64,000 nucleotides of DNA from an uncultured Sphingobacteriales bacterium. Lineage in GTDB: Bacteria; Bacteroidota; Bacteroidia; Chitinophagales; Chitinophagaceae. Of this stretch, positions 38,322-47,873 are shown piece by piece. How positions within the stretch are numbered: the first letter of the stretch is position 1; each line of letters starts with the position of its first letter. Location: positions 1-64,000 of the forward strand of contig CAMLFX010000002.1 in NCBI GenBank assembly GCA_946479435.1, given 5' to 3'. Below the pieces are notes generated by a model. The model ran no database searches. It had not been told where the DNA came from and was given only the letters and a program-made list of their open reading frames with translations. The translations under genes and the position numbers were made by a program.

Positions 38322-39089
38322 TTATCTGCGTTCACCCAACAAGCTAACCGGCTGATACTTTCGTTTCTTCTTCAGATTGAAACCTTCAATAGCATAGCGG
38401 TTAATATGGTTGACCGCTTCCTCAATAGAGTCTGTCCAGAGGAACAGATTGATGTCGGCTTGATCGATTGTATGTTCCATTACCAATCGCTGGATATGCT
38501 CGTAAAGATCACGATGGTAATCCTTGCCCATCAATATTATGGGGAAGCGCTGAAATTTACCGGTTTGTATTAGCGTAATGGCTTCGAAAAATTCATCTAG
38601 GGTGCCGTAACCGCCAGGCATAACCACAAAGGCGTAGGAATATTTGCTGAGCAGTGTCTTGCGCACAAAGAAATAATCAAAGTCTACCCATTTGTCGAGG
38701 TATTTATTGGGATGCTGTTCTTTGGGCAGGATAATATTACAACCTACGGATCTGCCACCGACATCTCTGGCTCCTCTGTTAGCAGCTTCCATGAGTCCTG
38801 GCCCACCACCAGTGATGATAGTAAAACCCAGACGTGAGATAGATGCGGACAACTGACGTGTCAGATGATAATAAGGGTGATCTTCAGTAAACCTTGCGCT
38901 GCCGAAAACCGTAACGCAGGGCCCAATGAAATGGAGTTTACGGAATCCATAGAAAAATTGGCGCATCACTTTCAGCAGAAATTTTAATTCTGTCCAGCGT
39001 GAATGTGGTCCTTCAAGAAACTCAGTTTCGCTTTGGGAACCTACTGGTGTAAAATCCTCTGATATTTGCATTTCTTTATTTATATTCAT
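38322..39089 (-). CDS. LOG family protein (nucleoside 5'-monophosphate phosphoribohydrolase type)
   Basis: 255 residues. Rossmann fold with GGGPGLMEAANRGARDVGG and the motif PGGYGTLDEFFEA, the signature of LOG proteins that remove the base from AMP-like nucleotides. Some members make cytokinin-like bases; others act in nucleotide salvage or stress. It is 12 bp after the beta-CASP gene and so in its operon, under the promoter at 40525-40590. Confidence 0.92.
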   Translation of the reverse strand: MNINKEMQISEDFTPVGSQSETEFLEGPHSRWTELKFLLKVMRQFFYGFRKLHFIGPCVTVFGSARFTEDHPYYHLTRQLSASISRLGFTIITGGGPGLMEAANRGARDVGGRSVGCNIILPKEQHPNKYLDKWVDFDYFFVRKTLLSKYSYAFVVMPGGYGTLDEFFEAITLIQTGKFQRFPIILMGKDYHRDLYEHIQRLVMEHTIDQADINLFLWTDSIEEAVNHINRYAIEGFNLKKKRKYQPVSLLGERR

Positions 39090-39101
39090 TGCCTATTTCT
39101 T

Positions 39102-40508
39102 TTAGTCTTCCAATGAATATTGCTGATGTAAATCAGGTATTTCAATATTGGAAAACCCTTCGTGCAATAGCCGCTCCCTAAAATTTTGCTGCACTGCGTA
39201 CTCACCATGTACCAGAAATATTTTTTTTACGAGCCTTGGATCCTGGCAGGAAAGCCACTGGCATAGGTCCTCGTAGTCGCCATGAGCGCTAAGGCTGCGT
39301 ATCTCTGCGATAGTGGCAAGAACGAGAAAAGTCTTACCAAATATATGTACCTCTGATGGTTGTTGCTTTAATCTTCCTCCCAGAGACCGCGGCTCACAAT
39401 AACCGGTCAGCAGGATCGTATTAGCGGTACTTCCAACATTATTCGCAATATGATGTTTAACACGTCCAGCCTCTGCCATCCCTGAAGCTGAGATAATCAC
39501 GCAGGGTGTATCAGAGTCATTGAGTGCTATAGATTGGCGGACATCTTCGATATAGGTAAGGCCAGAAAAAGAAAACACATCTTCATCTTTTTTCAGCAGG
39601 TTTTTTACTTGTGCATTGAAGTAGTCTGGATAGTGTTTGATAGTCTCAGTGATCTTTACTGACAGCGGACTATCTACGTAATAGGTTAGTTTGGGCAAAC
39701 GATTTTCTATCTCCAGTCGGTTAAGCAGGTAGAGTATCTCCTGGGTACGCCCCAGGCTGAAGGCAGGAATAATAAGTTTCCCATGTCGGTGCAAGCAAGT
39801 ATCGGTGATCTGTTCCAGCAATTGTTCTGTAGCTACCGTCAGCAGATCATGCAAGCGATCGCCGTATGTAGATTCCAGGATAATATAATCTGCTTGTGGA
39901 AAGGTATCTGGGGCGCGCAGGATCATATCATGGTATCGGCCAACATCGCCACTGAAACAAAGGCTTCGTGATATGCCATCTCTCACAATCTCAAGGTTAA
40001 TAGCTGCACTGCCAAGAATGTGCCCACAGTCTGTGTAGTACAGTGTAATGCCCTTGTCGATTTTGTAATGTTCTCCATAAGGTATGGTCTCAAACAATGG
40101 AAATACTGCTTCAGCATCTTCCAGTGAATAGAGCGGGTGCACCAATTCCCTACCCTGTTTGCTGCGTTGTTTGTTGACATAACTGATATCGGATTCCTGT
40201 ATCCGGGCAGAATCTACGAGCAGGATCTTTGCTAATGCAGCAGTAGCTGGCGTACAGAATATCTTTCCCTGATAACCATCTCTGACCAAGCGTGGCAGCA
40301 GACCAATATGATCGATATGTGCGTGAGAAATGATGACGTGTGAGAGTGTAGCCGGATCAAATCCCCAATGCTCATTCAAGGCTACGGTGTCCTTCCCCAT
40401 GCCCTGAAACAGGCCACAGTCTAAGAGAATTCGCGTATCTGACGCAATATCCAATAAGTGTTTAGAACCGGTCACTGTTCTTGCTGCACCGTGGAAACTA
40501 ATATTCAT
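39102..40508 (-). CDS. MBL-fold beta-CASP RNA metallo-hydrolase
   Basis: 468 residues. Zinc motif SHAHIDHIGLLP near residue 60, later His/Asp ligands (CGHILGSAAI, FSGDVGRY), beta-CASP insert (ESTYGDRLH, YVDSPLSVKITE) and C-terminal SAHGDYEDL and LVHGE. This is the CPSF/Ysh1-like bacterial group that cleaves RNA. Transcript turnover during stress would fit its regulated promoter. First gene of a two-gene operon with LOG. Confidence 0.92.
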   Translation of the reverse strand: MNISFHGAARTVTGSKHLLDIASDTRILLDCGLFQGMGKDTVALNEHWGFDPATLSHVIISHAHIDHIGLLPRLVRDGYQGKIFCTPATAALAKILLVDSARIQESDISYVNKQRSKQGRELVHPLYSLEDAEAVFPLFETIPYGEHYKIDKGITLYYTDCGHILGSAAINLEIVRDGISRSLCFSGDVGRYHDMILRAPDTFPQADYIILESTYGDRLHDLLTVATEQLLEQITDTCLHRHGKLIIPAFSLGRTQEILYLLNRLEIENRLPKLTYYVDSPLSVKITETIKHYPDYFNAQVKNLLKKDEDVFSFSGLTYIEDVRQSIALNDSDTPCVIISASGMAEAGRVKHHIANNVGSTANTILLTGYCEPRSLGGRLKQQPSEVHIFGKTFLVLATIAEIRSLSAHGDYEDLCQWLSCQDPRLVKKIFLVHGEYAVQQNFRERLLHEGFSNIEIPDLHQQYSLED

Positions 40509-40524
40509 ACAAATAATTGTGTCA

Positions 40525-40590
40525 CAAACCTACTATGTATCTATGCTCAGAGTGATGATAGTTATCAGTAAAACTGCTGACAACTGTTAA
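40525..40590 (-). promoter_or_regulatory. Tandem Crp-type promoter of the beta-CASP/LOG operon
   Basis: Minus strand: site 1 TAACAGTTGTCA (40589-40578), site 2 TGATAACTATCA (40567-40556), box TAGGTTTG (40532-40525). Standard spacing. The divergent universal stress gene has its own, separate tandem set 65 bp away. Confidence 0.72.
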
Positions 40591-40654
40591 CTAAACAAAT
40601 ACCTATGCAGTATTCTTTTTATTTCGTAGTCAGACGAAACTGAATAAGAACGCG

Positions 40655-40720
40655 ATGATTACTATCATAGTATTTATTGACCCCTGTCACCATATAGAGT
40701 AGTGAGTCTTGCGACTTTTG
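40655..40720 (+). promoter_or_regulatory. Tandem Crp-type promoter of the 40735 universal stress gene
   Basis: Site 1 TGATTACTATCA (40656-40667), site 2 TGACCCCTGTCA (40678-40689), both with full half-sites; box GACTTTTG (40713-40720). ATG 15 bp after the box. Confidence 0.75.
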
Positions 40721-40734
40721 AACAAAATCATCCT

Positions 40735-41553
40735 ATGAAAAAAGTATTGGCTGTTTTTGACGGCACACATTTCTCCGAGAGTTCTCTTCGGTTTATTTCG
40801 AGGTTGAACGAACTCTCACCCGTATTACTTACTGGCATATTTCTTCCTTCTATCGATTATACCGATGTGATGGTTTACTACTTAAGTATGTCAGCACCGC
40901 TATACTATCCTGATGTTATTAATGATGAGTCTGCGATTGAGACAAATATTAAAAAATTCGAGGCTTATTGCAAACAACACAATATTGAGTATCGTGTTCA
41001 TTCTGATTATCAGGTCAAAATATTGCCTGCTATCGAAAAAGAAACCCGCTATGCAGACTTACTGGTGCTAAGCAGTGAGTTGTTCTATGAGAATCTTGGT
41101 GAGATTAGCCAGAAAGAATATCTGAAAGATACACTACATAAAGCAGAATGTCCAATTATCTTGGTTCCGGAAAGTTACGCTTTCCCGCAGAGTGTTATCA
41201 TCGCTTATGATGGAAGTGAGACTGCTGTGTTTGCCCTGAAACAATTCTCGTATCTGTTTCCTGAACTTTCCAACCTAAGCACTGTCGTTGTATATGCTTC
41301 TACAGACAATGATACTATCCCTGACCTGGCTTATATGAAGGAATTGGCGACGCGGCACTTTAAAGATGTTAGCTTTTACAAGCTTGAGGCAGAACCTAAA
41401 AAATACTTTGCCACATGGATCGCTGATAAGGGTGATGCGCTGTTGGTTAATGGTGCTTTCGGGCGCAATAGCTTCTCAGAATTACTGCATAAGAATTTCT
41501 CCTGTCAGGTTATCAAAGACCACAAGCTACCAATATTTATGGCCCATTTATAA
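40735..41553 (+). CDS. Universal stress protein, two-domain
   Basis: 272 residues made of two Usp folds. N-terminal copy begins KKVLAVFDGTHFSESSL; the second begins SVIIAYDGSETAVFAL near residue 155. The usual ATP-binding GxxGxxxxxxxG(S/T) loop is weak (NGAFGRNSFSELL), so nucleotide binding is uncertain. The ATG at 40735 is preferred over a GTG at 40702 that lies within the promoter. In operon with the DUF1003 gene 11 bp downstream. Confidence 0.9.
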   Translation: MKKVLAVFDGTHFSESSLRFISRLNELSPVLLTGIFLPSIDYTDVMVYYLSMSAPLYYPDVINDESAIETNIKKFEAYCKQHNIEYRVHSDYQVKILPAIEKETRYADLLVLSSELFYENLGEISQKEYLKDTLHKAECPIILVPESYAFPQSVIIAYDGSETAVFALKQFSYLFPELSNLSTVVVYASTDNDTIPDLAYMKELATRHFKDVSFYKLEAEPKKYFATWIADKGDALLVNGAFGRNSFSELLHKNFSCQVIKDHKLPIFMAHL

Positions 41554-41564
41554 TACAATTCATT

Positions 41565-42104
41565 ATGGATGATAATAAGATGGAAGATTTATTAGCTACT
41601 GAGACTGAGCAGATTGGTAAGCTGAACCGTATCGTACTGCAGGCAATAGAAGAAGAGAACCTCATTTCTAACAAGTTATATGAGTTTGAAGAAAAGAATA
41701 TCTCTCTTTCCAACCGCGTTGCAGATAAGGTGGCTGCTTTTGGTGGTAGCTGGCTGTTCGTTCTTTCTTTCCTGGCGGCTATGGGTATATGGATACTGTA
41801 TAACAGTGTATATACGCATGGTTTCGATCCCTATCCCTTCATTCTCCTGAACCTGATTCTCTCCACTGTTGCAGCGATACAAGCACCAATTATCATCATG
41901 AGTCAGAACAGGAAGGAGAGCAAGGACAGACAAAGAGGGGTAAATGACTATATGGTCAACCTGAAATCAGAAATCGAAATTCGAAACATGCACGAGAAGC
42001 TGGATCTCCTAATCTCCGAGCAGATGAAAACCTTGTTCGAATTACAGCGGCTACAAGTAGAAATGATCCAGGATATCCGGGATGTAATCAGCAAAAATAA
42101 TTAG
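41565..42104 (+). CDS. DUF1003 membrane protein
   Basis: 179 residues. Two membrane helices (WLFVLSFLAAMGIWILYNSV and PFILLNLILSTVAAIQAPII), then MSQNRKESKDRQRGVNDYMV and a long cytoplasmic helix, the DUF1003 pattern. The family has no settled role (some are called cyclic nucleotide-binding in error). Co-transcribed with the universal stress protein. Confidence 0.92.
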   Translation: MDDNKMEDLLATETEQIGKLNRIVLQAIEEENLISNKLYEFEEKNISLSNRVADKVAAFGGSWLFVLSFLAAMGIWILYNSVYTHGFDPYPFILLNLILSTVAAIQAPIIIMSQNRKESKDRQRGVNDYMVNLKSEIEIRNMHEKLDLLISEQMKTLFELQRLQVEMIQDIRDVISKNN

Positions 42105-42189
42105 CAGCTATACTGAATGTAAAAGGTGTTCTTCTTCTAATGCTATTCCTTGTTGATTCTCATGATGATTGTTTCGAGGAACTAAGCTG

Positions 42190-43032
42190 CTATTCCATTA
42201 CACGTTTAGGGAAGCTGATAAATATTTGACTGGCATGAAAAGCCATTTCGCGTGCATTGCCGGGTATCAGGAAACGATTCCACATTCCTTGTTGTTGCTC
42301 GCTGAATAGAACAAGTATGACATGTTTGATTTGTTTAATAAATGCTTCGAGATCTTCTGGCATAGTATAATTAGTATCACGTTTGCAATAGGCTACATGT
42401 ACAGGATAACTGAATTGCTTTTGAAGAGTATCCTCCATAAGTTGTATATCGGTACGGAACTCGTAGTTATATGCTATATGAAGCAGAGTAACACTTGCCT
42501 GCATGGGCCGTGCAAAATCAATAACTTCTTTGAGCTCATGCATATAATTTGTCATATCGGAGGAATATATCACCTCATGAATAGGATACACATGCTGGCG
42601 TGCCGGAATGCAGATGACCGGTATGGATGATCGCTCTAGAAGTGCAGCAGTGTGTGTACCAAATAACTTGCGTATAGTGCCTGCACCACGGGTGCTGATG
42701 CAGATATAAGATGCCTTAGAAATGTGGGCATATTCGAGAATGCCCTCTGTAACATCCAGGTTATGATAGGCGACCACTTCATGATTAAACGGAGATTTAT
42801 CCAGCGAGCGATATACAGAGCGAACTACTGGCCTCAGTTCTTGTAGTGCATTTTCTTTTTGACGCTCCACATAGTATGCATAGAGCTCATCCGACCAGAA
42901 AGAAGCACGAAGCACTTGATAGACATATAGAAATACTACTTGCGCATTGCGTTGCGCTGCCAGTTGTATAGCAAAGCGCATCGCCGAACGTGAGTTAGCA
43001 GAAAGATCTGTGGTCACTATTATCTTTTCCAT
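42190..43032 (-). CDS. Universal stress protein, two-domain
   Basis: 280 residues with two Usp folds: EKIIVTTDLSANSRSAMRFA at the start and a second unit starting HEVIYSSDMTNYMHELK near 155. The first copy keeps a near-complete nucleotide loop (STRGAGTIRKLFGTHTAALL). Divergent from the L,D-transpeptidase gene; each has its own tandem operator set in the 199-bp gap. Confidence 0.9.
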   Translation of the reverse strand: MEKIIVTTDLSANSRSAMRFAIQLAAQRNAQVVFLYVYQVLRASFWSDELYAYYVERQKENALQELRPVVRSVYRSLDKSPFNHEVVAYHNLDVTEGILEYAHISKASYICISTRGAGTIRKLFGTHTAALLERSSIPVICIPARQHVYPIHEVIYSSDMTNYMHELKEVIDFARPMQASVTLLHIAYNYEFRTDIQLMEDTLQKQFSYPVHVAYCKRDTNYTMPEDLEAFIKQIKHVILVLFSEQQQGMWNRFLIPGNAREMAFHASQIFISFPKRVME

Positions 43033-43062
43033 AATCGGTTTTTATAGCCTGTTATATGTAAG

Positions 43063-43128
43063 GTAAGCTATTGCAGTAAGTTGTTTACGAGGCTGATCAC
43101 AGTCAGTACCAATACTGAATCATATCAT
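43063..43128 (-). promoter_or_regulatory. Tandem Crp-type promoter of the 43032 universal stress gene
   Basis: Minus strand: site 1 TGATATGATTCA (43127-43116), site 2 TGACTGTGATCA (43105-43094), box TAGCTTAC (43070-43063), which keeps TA and TT of the consensus. Both sites have full half-sites. Confidence 0.7.
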
Positions 43129-43138
43129 TTACTAACAG

Positions 43139-43204
43139 CTGACAACAATCATTTTTTGTTCGCTGTATCATCATCAGCAATAGACATTGTGCCAGTTAGT
43201 TTTG
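43139..43204 (+). promoter_or_regulatory. Tandem Crp-type promoter of the L,D-transpeptidase gene
   Basis: Site 1 TGACAACAATCA (43140-43151), site 2 GCTGTATCATCA (43162-43173, right half only), box TAGTTTTG (43197-43204). Standard spacing; the ATG is 28 bp after the box. Confidence 0.7.
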
Positions 43205-43231
43205 GTGCTTTGGTACCTTAAAATTACTGCT

Positions 43232-44476
43232 ATGAAACGCTGGCTGTATTTAATACTGTTATCCCTATCCTATTACCGGCTCTACGCGCAACAAGAGCCG
43301 GCACTGATGTATCCTGAATTGCTCTCGAGGGTCGATACGAGCTGTAATGAGTATCTTTGCCTGGATCGGTACACTACGGTAATGCAGACTTTTCAACACC
43401 TGCTTGATAGCTGCCGTTTTGCCGGACTGGACAAGTACGACTATCATTATGCTGACCTTTATGAACGTCCCGGTGCCTCGATAGCACAACAGGAGCGTTG
43501 GTTGGTGGATGGTCTGCTTGCTTATTTTACAGATCTAAGTCTCGGAGCTAGTTCCCCGGATCGTGTGAGTTATGATGCCTTAGGAAGTGCTTACCGCGAG
43601 CAGGACAAAGATGATATTGTGGCTGCCTTGTCCTTAGTACGCTCCGAAGCTGATATGCGTAGGATTGCCGCTGGCTTCGAGCCCGACTCCCATGAATACC
43701 TGTTATTGAAACAGGCTATGGCAATAGCTATCAGGAATAACAATAGCTCTACAGAAAAACAATTGGCTAATACATTGAACTGCTACCGTTGGGTGTTGCA
43801 TTTTAGGTTCAACCGTTTTATTCTTGTAAATGTTGCCAGTGCACAACTCAAATATTACAATGTAAATTTCCCATTGCTGGATATGAAAATTGTTGCTGGA
43901 AAACCCAGTACCAGGACACCTAGGTTTGCTGCCTACCTCGACCAGATTATTTTTTATCCTTATTGGCATGTTCCACGCAGTATCGCTGTCAATGAGTTGC
44001 TGCCGGCAAGTAAAAAGAATCCTGCAATCTTGAATGTAATGAATATACAGGTCCTTAACCAGGATGGAGTAATAATAGATGCAAGGGATGTACCTTGGAG
44101 CAAACTGAGCAAAAGCAATTTCCCTTATCAACTCCGGCAGGGAACAGGCTGCGATAATGCGTTAGGCGTTATCAAATTCAATCTTACCTCTCCTTATAGT
44201 GTTTACCTTCATGATACGAATCTGAAGTCTGCATTCGCATCATCGCAGCGATATTATAGCCATGGCTGTATTCGTATTGAAAAACCTGAAGCACTGGCGA
44301 TGTTACTAGCCCCTGGAAAGGTAGATAGTAACTTTTTACGTGCCTGCGTACGTGGGCAGAAGCCGGTGACTGAAACACTACAACAGCCAGTACCTATTTT
44401 TGTACTGTATATGACAGCAGATGTGAGCGATACATCTGTTAGCTATTATCCCGATGTTTACCGGTTGGAAAAATAA
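43232..44476 (+). CDS. L,D-transpeptidase (YkuD/YcbB type)
   Basis: 414 residues with signal peptide (KRWLYLILLSLSYYRLYAQ). The middle part (about 80-120, LVDGLLAYFTDLSLG) looks like the transpeptidase scaffold domain; the YkuD domain follows, with catalytic Cys in YSHGCIRIEKPEALA near residue 349. It makes 3-3 crosslinks in peptidoglycan, a wall change often used in stress or stationary phase. The ATG at 43232 begins the signal peptide; an upstream TTG lies before the -7 box. Confidence 0.9.
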   Translation: MKRWLYLILLSLSYYRLYAQQEPALMYPELLSRVDTSCNEYLCLDRYTTVMQTFQHLLDSCRFAGLDKYDYHYADLYERPGASIAQQERWLVDGLLAYFTDLSLGASSPDRVSYDALGSAYREQDKDDIVAALSLVRSEADMRRIAAGFEPDSHEYLLLKQAMAIAIRNNNSSTEKQLANTLNCYRWVLHFRFNRFILVNVASAQLKYYNVNFPLLDMKIVAGKPSTRTPRFAAYLDQIIFYPYWHVPRSIAVNELLPASKKNPAILNVMNIQVLNQDGVIIDARDVPWSKLSKSNFPYQLRQGTGCDNALGVIKFNLTSPYSVYLHDTNLKSAFASSQRYYSHGCIRIEKPEALAMLLAPGKVDSNFLRACVRGQKPVTETLQQPVPIFVLYMTADVSDTSVSYYPDVYRLEK

Positions 44477-44601
44477 AAATTGCAACATGTTGATCATTTC
44501 AAATCCACACGGTCGCTATGCATGTCGTAAAGGAGAGATTGGATATTCACATTTCATGTATCTAATCAGTCGCAAAACTATCAAGTCTATATTTGTATGG
44601 C

Positions 44602-45372
44602 TTATGCGTGGCGAAGCATGTTTGCATAACCGTTTGGCAGAGGGCTTTGCTCTACAGCTTTTGCTGCTTTTTCTACATCATAGGGCAGACGTATGAATTC
44701 AACAATCACAGTATCCTTGGCCAGAACTGAAGATTGTTCATCAATAGTAAGTATAACATAACAAGCGTCTGCATTCCCATCCTTTGGCTTACCAACAGAT
44801 CCGATATTGATCGCATGCCGAAATCTGATATCATGCGCTGTTGTTTGCGAAAGTATCCTATGATAAGGCTTGTGTGTATGTCCAAAACACATGATATCAG
44901 CATTGGCATCAACCATTATACGCAGCATGCTTTTTTCGTCCCGGTCCTCAAACAGGTATTCGTTGATCTTTCTCGGACTGCCATGTACAAGCAGCAAATT
45001 TAGCTTGTCATTATTCAGCTGATATTCTATACGAATATGGGCTGGGAGGCTGCGGAGATAAGCTCGCTCCTCAGATCCAACAATCTGGTTAGTAAAAGAA
45101 ATAGATACCTTCCCCATTTCACGTTCTTCGTCCGTTTTATAAGCGCAACCGCAGTCATCGCTGCTGCGCCCGATACCAAAGTCATAATTACCTGCAATAG
45201 TAGGTATGCCCCTTTTACATATTTCTGCTATTACTTCATTAGGCCAAATGTTATATCCAACCAGATCACCAAGGCAGTACACAGCATCAGGTTTACGTTG
45301 TTCCATATCAGCCAGCACTACCTCCAACGCAGGGAGATTGGCATGAATGTCTGAGAAAAGTGCAATTTTCAT
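44602..45372 (-). CDS. Calcineurin-like metallophosphoesterase
   Basis: 256 residues with all five metal-site blocks: FSDIHANLPALEVV, GDLVGY, GNYDFG, LVHGSPR and GHTHKPY. YfcE/MJ0936-like group, which cleaves phosphodiesters or phosphate monoesters. It starts 10 bp after the acr3 stop at MKIALFSDIH, so it is the last gene of the ars operon; a link to arsenic is not known and may be only positional. Confidence 0.92.
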   Translation of the reverse strand: MKIALFSDIHANLPALEVVLADMEQRKPDAVYCLGDLVGYNIWPNEVIAEICKRGIPTIAGNYDFGIGRSSDDCGCAYKTDEEREMGKVSISFTNQIVGSEERAYLRSLPAHIRIEYQLNNDKLNLLLVHGSPRKINEYLFEDRDEKSMLRIMVDANADIMCFGHTHKPYHRILSQTTAHDIRFRHAINIGSVGKPKDGNADACYVILTIDEQSSVLAKDTVIVEFIRLPYDVEKAAKAVEQSPLPNGYANMLRHA

Positions 45373-45382
45373 AAGATTTGTT

Positions 45383-46474
45383 TTATTGAGTTGTCTGAAC
45401 TGAATTACCTGCTTTACCATAATATTTCTTTCGGAGCCAGAAGGCAACATTAACCAAAGCGATCAATGCAGGAACTTCCACAAGTGGTCCAATAACTCCG
45501 GCAAAAGCCTGATCCGAATTAATGCCGAATACACCGATCGCTACAGCTATAGCCAGTTCAAAATTGTTGCCAGCAGCTGTAAAGGCTATCGATGCAGACC
45601 TTGAGTAATCAGCCCCCATATATTTACCAAAAAAGAAACTAACCATAAACATAATTACAAAGTAGATAACCAGTGGAATAGCTATACGCAACACATCCAT
45701 AGGTATGTGCACAATGAGCTCGCCTTTGAGGCTGAACATAACCGTGATGGTAAACAATAATGCAATAAGAGTGATTGGTGACACAAAAGGAATAAATTTG
45801 TTCTGAAACCAGTCCTTGCCTTTCAGACGTATAAATGCATAACGGCTGATTATCCCTGCAGCAAACGGAATACCGAGATAGATAGCTACACTTTGCGCTA
45901 TTTGGCTGATCGTAATATTTACCTCTAGTCCTTTCAAGCCAACAAGCGGTGGTAATACAGTTATAAAAACGTATGCGTACACACTGTATAATAATACCTG
46001 GAAGATGCTGTTCAAAGCAACCAGTCCGGCCGCATATTCTCTATTCCCTTCGGCAAGCTCATTCCAAACAATAACCATGGCTATACAACGGGCCAAACCA
46101 ATAAGGATTAGGCCGATCATATATTCGGGATAGCCGTGCAAGAACAATACAGCAAGTGCAAACATCAGGATAGGACCAATAATCCAGTTTAGCAGTAAAG
46201 AAGCACCCAGCACCCTGGTATTACGAAATACTTCTCCCATTTTCTCGTAATGTACTTTTGCAAGCGGAGGGTACATCATCAGTATAAGCCCAATGGCTAA
46301 TGGCACGTTGGTTGTGCCACTGGAGAATGAATTGATATAGCCGGCAGTACCCGGAATGAAATACCCTAATGCAACACCAAGTGCCATGGCAAGGAATATC
46401 CAAAGCGTTAAATAACGATCAAGGAAACTAAGGCTCTTTCTTTTATTTGCCGGGTTGCAATTATTTGCGCTCAT
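45383..46474 (-). CDS. acr3: ACR3-family arsenite efflux transporter
   Basis: 363 residues, ten membrane segments. The essential Cys of ACR3 is present in [20 protein letters not shown], and [16 protein letters not shown] closes the last part. Exports As(III) by proton exchange. The ATG at 46474 ([15 protein letters not shown]) is chosen because the frame upstream overlaps arsM and lacks family similarity. Confidence 0.94.
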   Translation of the reverse strand: MSANNCNPANKRKSLSFLDRYLTLWIFLAMALGVALGYFIPGTAGYINSFSSGTTNVPLAIGLILMMYPPLAKVHYEKMGEVFRNTRVLGASLLLNWIIGPILMFALAVLFLHGYPEYMIGLILIGLARCIAMVIVWNELAEGNREYAAGLVALNSIFQVLLYSVYAYVFITVLPPLVGLKGLEVNITISQIAQSVAIYLGIPFAAGIISRYAFIRLKGKDWFQNKFIPFVSPITLIALLFTITVMFSLKGELIVHIPMDVLRIAIPLVIYFVIMFMVSFFFGKYMGADYSRSASIAFTAAGNNFELAIAVAIGVFGINSDQAFAGVIGPLVEVPALIALVNVAFWLRKKYYGKAGNSVQTTQ

Positions 46475-46505
46475 ATATAAATTAATACTTTTATGATTGA
46501 TTGGA

Positions 46506-47345
46506 TTAGCAACAGCCTGAACCGGGTACACAACAACTTTCCTGCTTTTCAGCATAAACAGTAACACTAAAAATACCGCCCTTGCTGTTTCTGTATGCTT
46601 CGATCTCATCCTGGTCCAAGTAATTGGCAAGAATATCATTCGGTATGATGATCTGTTTTTCTTTTTGCACTGTTACGTTTTTGAAGCCGTTTTCGTGAAT
46701 CAGATTCAGGTATGTTTCACGTTGTATAGCACCCGATATGCAGCCCGCATACATTTCAGCAGCAGACTTTAGCTTATCAGGTAGATTGTCGACAAGCACG
46801 ACATCAGATATACTGAAATGCCCGCCTGTCTTCAGTACACGGTATATCTCTTTAAACACATTGTCTTTATTCGGCACCAGATTCAATACACAATTACTTA
46901 CAATTACATCTGCAATACCCGCGCCAACCGGCATTTTTTCAATATCCCCCGCCCTGAATTCTACATTATTAAAGCCCAGCTTTTCGGCGTTAGCACGTGC
47001 TTTTTCTATCATGGCCTCGGTAAAGTCAATACCAATCACCTTCCCTTTCTCCCCCGTAACAGAACGCGCTACAAAACAATCGTTCCCTGCACCGCTGCCT
47101 AAGTCAATGACTGTATCTCCGGGCTTGATCTGTGCAAACGCTGTCGGTAGTCCGCAGCCTAATCCTAAATCAGCATCGGGATTGTAGCCTTCCAGCTTTG
47201 TATAGTCATCACTCATAATGTTATACACTTCCGTGCTGCAACTGCCCGATCCGCAGCACGAGGCTGTATTTGTTTCCTTATCGTGTAAAGCGATTTCACT
47301 ATACTTTTGCCTCACCATTTCTTTTAAAGCTTGTTCGTTATTCAT
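46506..47345 (-). CDS. arsM: Arsenite S-adenosylmethionine methyltransferase
   Basis: 279 residues. SAM motif [15 protein letters not shown], then conserved Cys residues in GLGCGLP and YAGCISGA that bind As(III); extra Cys clusters at both ends ([10 protein letters not shown] and [10 protein letters not shown]). It methylates arsenite, usually to volatile or less-accumulated forms. The start at 47345 is preferred over 47366 since the latter ATG lies inside a probable ArsR operator. Confidence 0.94.
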   Translation of the reverse strand: MNNEQALKEMVRQKYSEIALHDKETNTASCCGSGSCSTEVYNIMSDDYTKLEGYNPDADLGLGCGLPTAFAQIKPGDTVIDLGSGAGNDCFVARSVTGEKGKVIGIDFTEAMIEKARANAEKLGFNNVEFRAGDIEKMPVGAGIADVIVSNCVLNLVPNKDNVFKEIYRVLKTGGHFSISDVVLVDNLPDKLKSAAEMYAGCISGAIQRETYLNLIHENGFKNVTVQKEKQIIIPNDILANYLDQDEIEAYRNSKGGIFSVTVYAEKQESCCVPGSGCC

Positions 47346-47364
47346 TTTATTTAAGTTTTTAATC

Positions 47365-47380
47365 ATTGTAATATTACGAT
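47365..47380 (-). promoter_or_regulatory. Second ArsR operator, before arsM
   Basis: ATTGTAATATTACGAT, plus-strand reading, agrees at 14 of 16 positions with the operator before arsR (47742-47757) and is itself a near palindrome. It lies between the arsR stop and arsM, with a T-run ending in TTTTTTTG just upstream on the minus strand as a possible -7 box. Confidence 0.55.
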
Positions 47381-47399
47381 ATAGGCAGACAAAAAAATA

Positions 47400-47729
47400 T
47401 CAACAGCAATTTTGGTTATCAGGCAGCTCCCTGAAAAAATTAGTGAAGAATGCTTTGTATTGCAACCATACTTTGGGATTGATGCAATAACACACGCTGG
47501 TACCCTCTATAGTACCTTGTATCAAACCTACTTGTTTCAGTTCCTTAAGATGTTGCGAGATAGTTGCCTGTGCCAGCCCCAGCTCTTCCACCAGGCTACC
47601 ACATATACAGGTATTAGACTTAATTAACTCTTGCAATATGGCTATACGGGCAGGATGACCCAGCGCCTTAGCCATAGCTGCCAGTTCATTCTGTTTTTTG
47701 GTAAATAGATCTGTTTTGGTTATTCCCAT
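47400..47729 (-). CDS. arsR: ArsR-family arsenic-responsive repressor
   Basis: 109 residues, winged helix. The metal-site helix shows TCICGSLVEELGLAQATISQHL, a C-x-C variant of the ELCVCDL motif, and more Cys at CYC and the C-terminal NCC. Represses the operon arsR-arsM-acr3-phosphoesterase until As(III) binds. A palindrome at 47742-47757 just upstream is the likely operator. Confidence 0.93.
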   Translation of the reverse strand: MGITKTDLFTKKQNELAAMAKALGHPARIAILQELIKSNTCICGSLVEELGLAQATISQHLKELKQVGLIQGTIEGTSVCYCINPKVWLQYKAFFTNFFRELPDNQNCC

Positions 47730-47741
47730 CTTCTAATATAT

Positions 47742-47757
47742 ATCGCAATATTACGAT
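47742..47757 (-). promoter_or_regulatory. arsR operator
   Basis: ATCGCAATATTACGAT is palindromic except for one base pair and lies 12 bp before the arsR ATG. On the minus strand a TTG-N20-TATATTAT promoter sits directly upstream, so the site would cover the transcription start. Confidence 0.6.
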
Positions 47758-47873
47758 AATAATATAATCTAAAAAATTATTTAGAACAAAAAATAGAGTT
47801 TATTCAACATTTAACAAATAGGTTCTGTAAGCTACAGTAAACGTTGATTGATAAATGAAACCAAATAGTCTAA

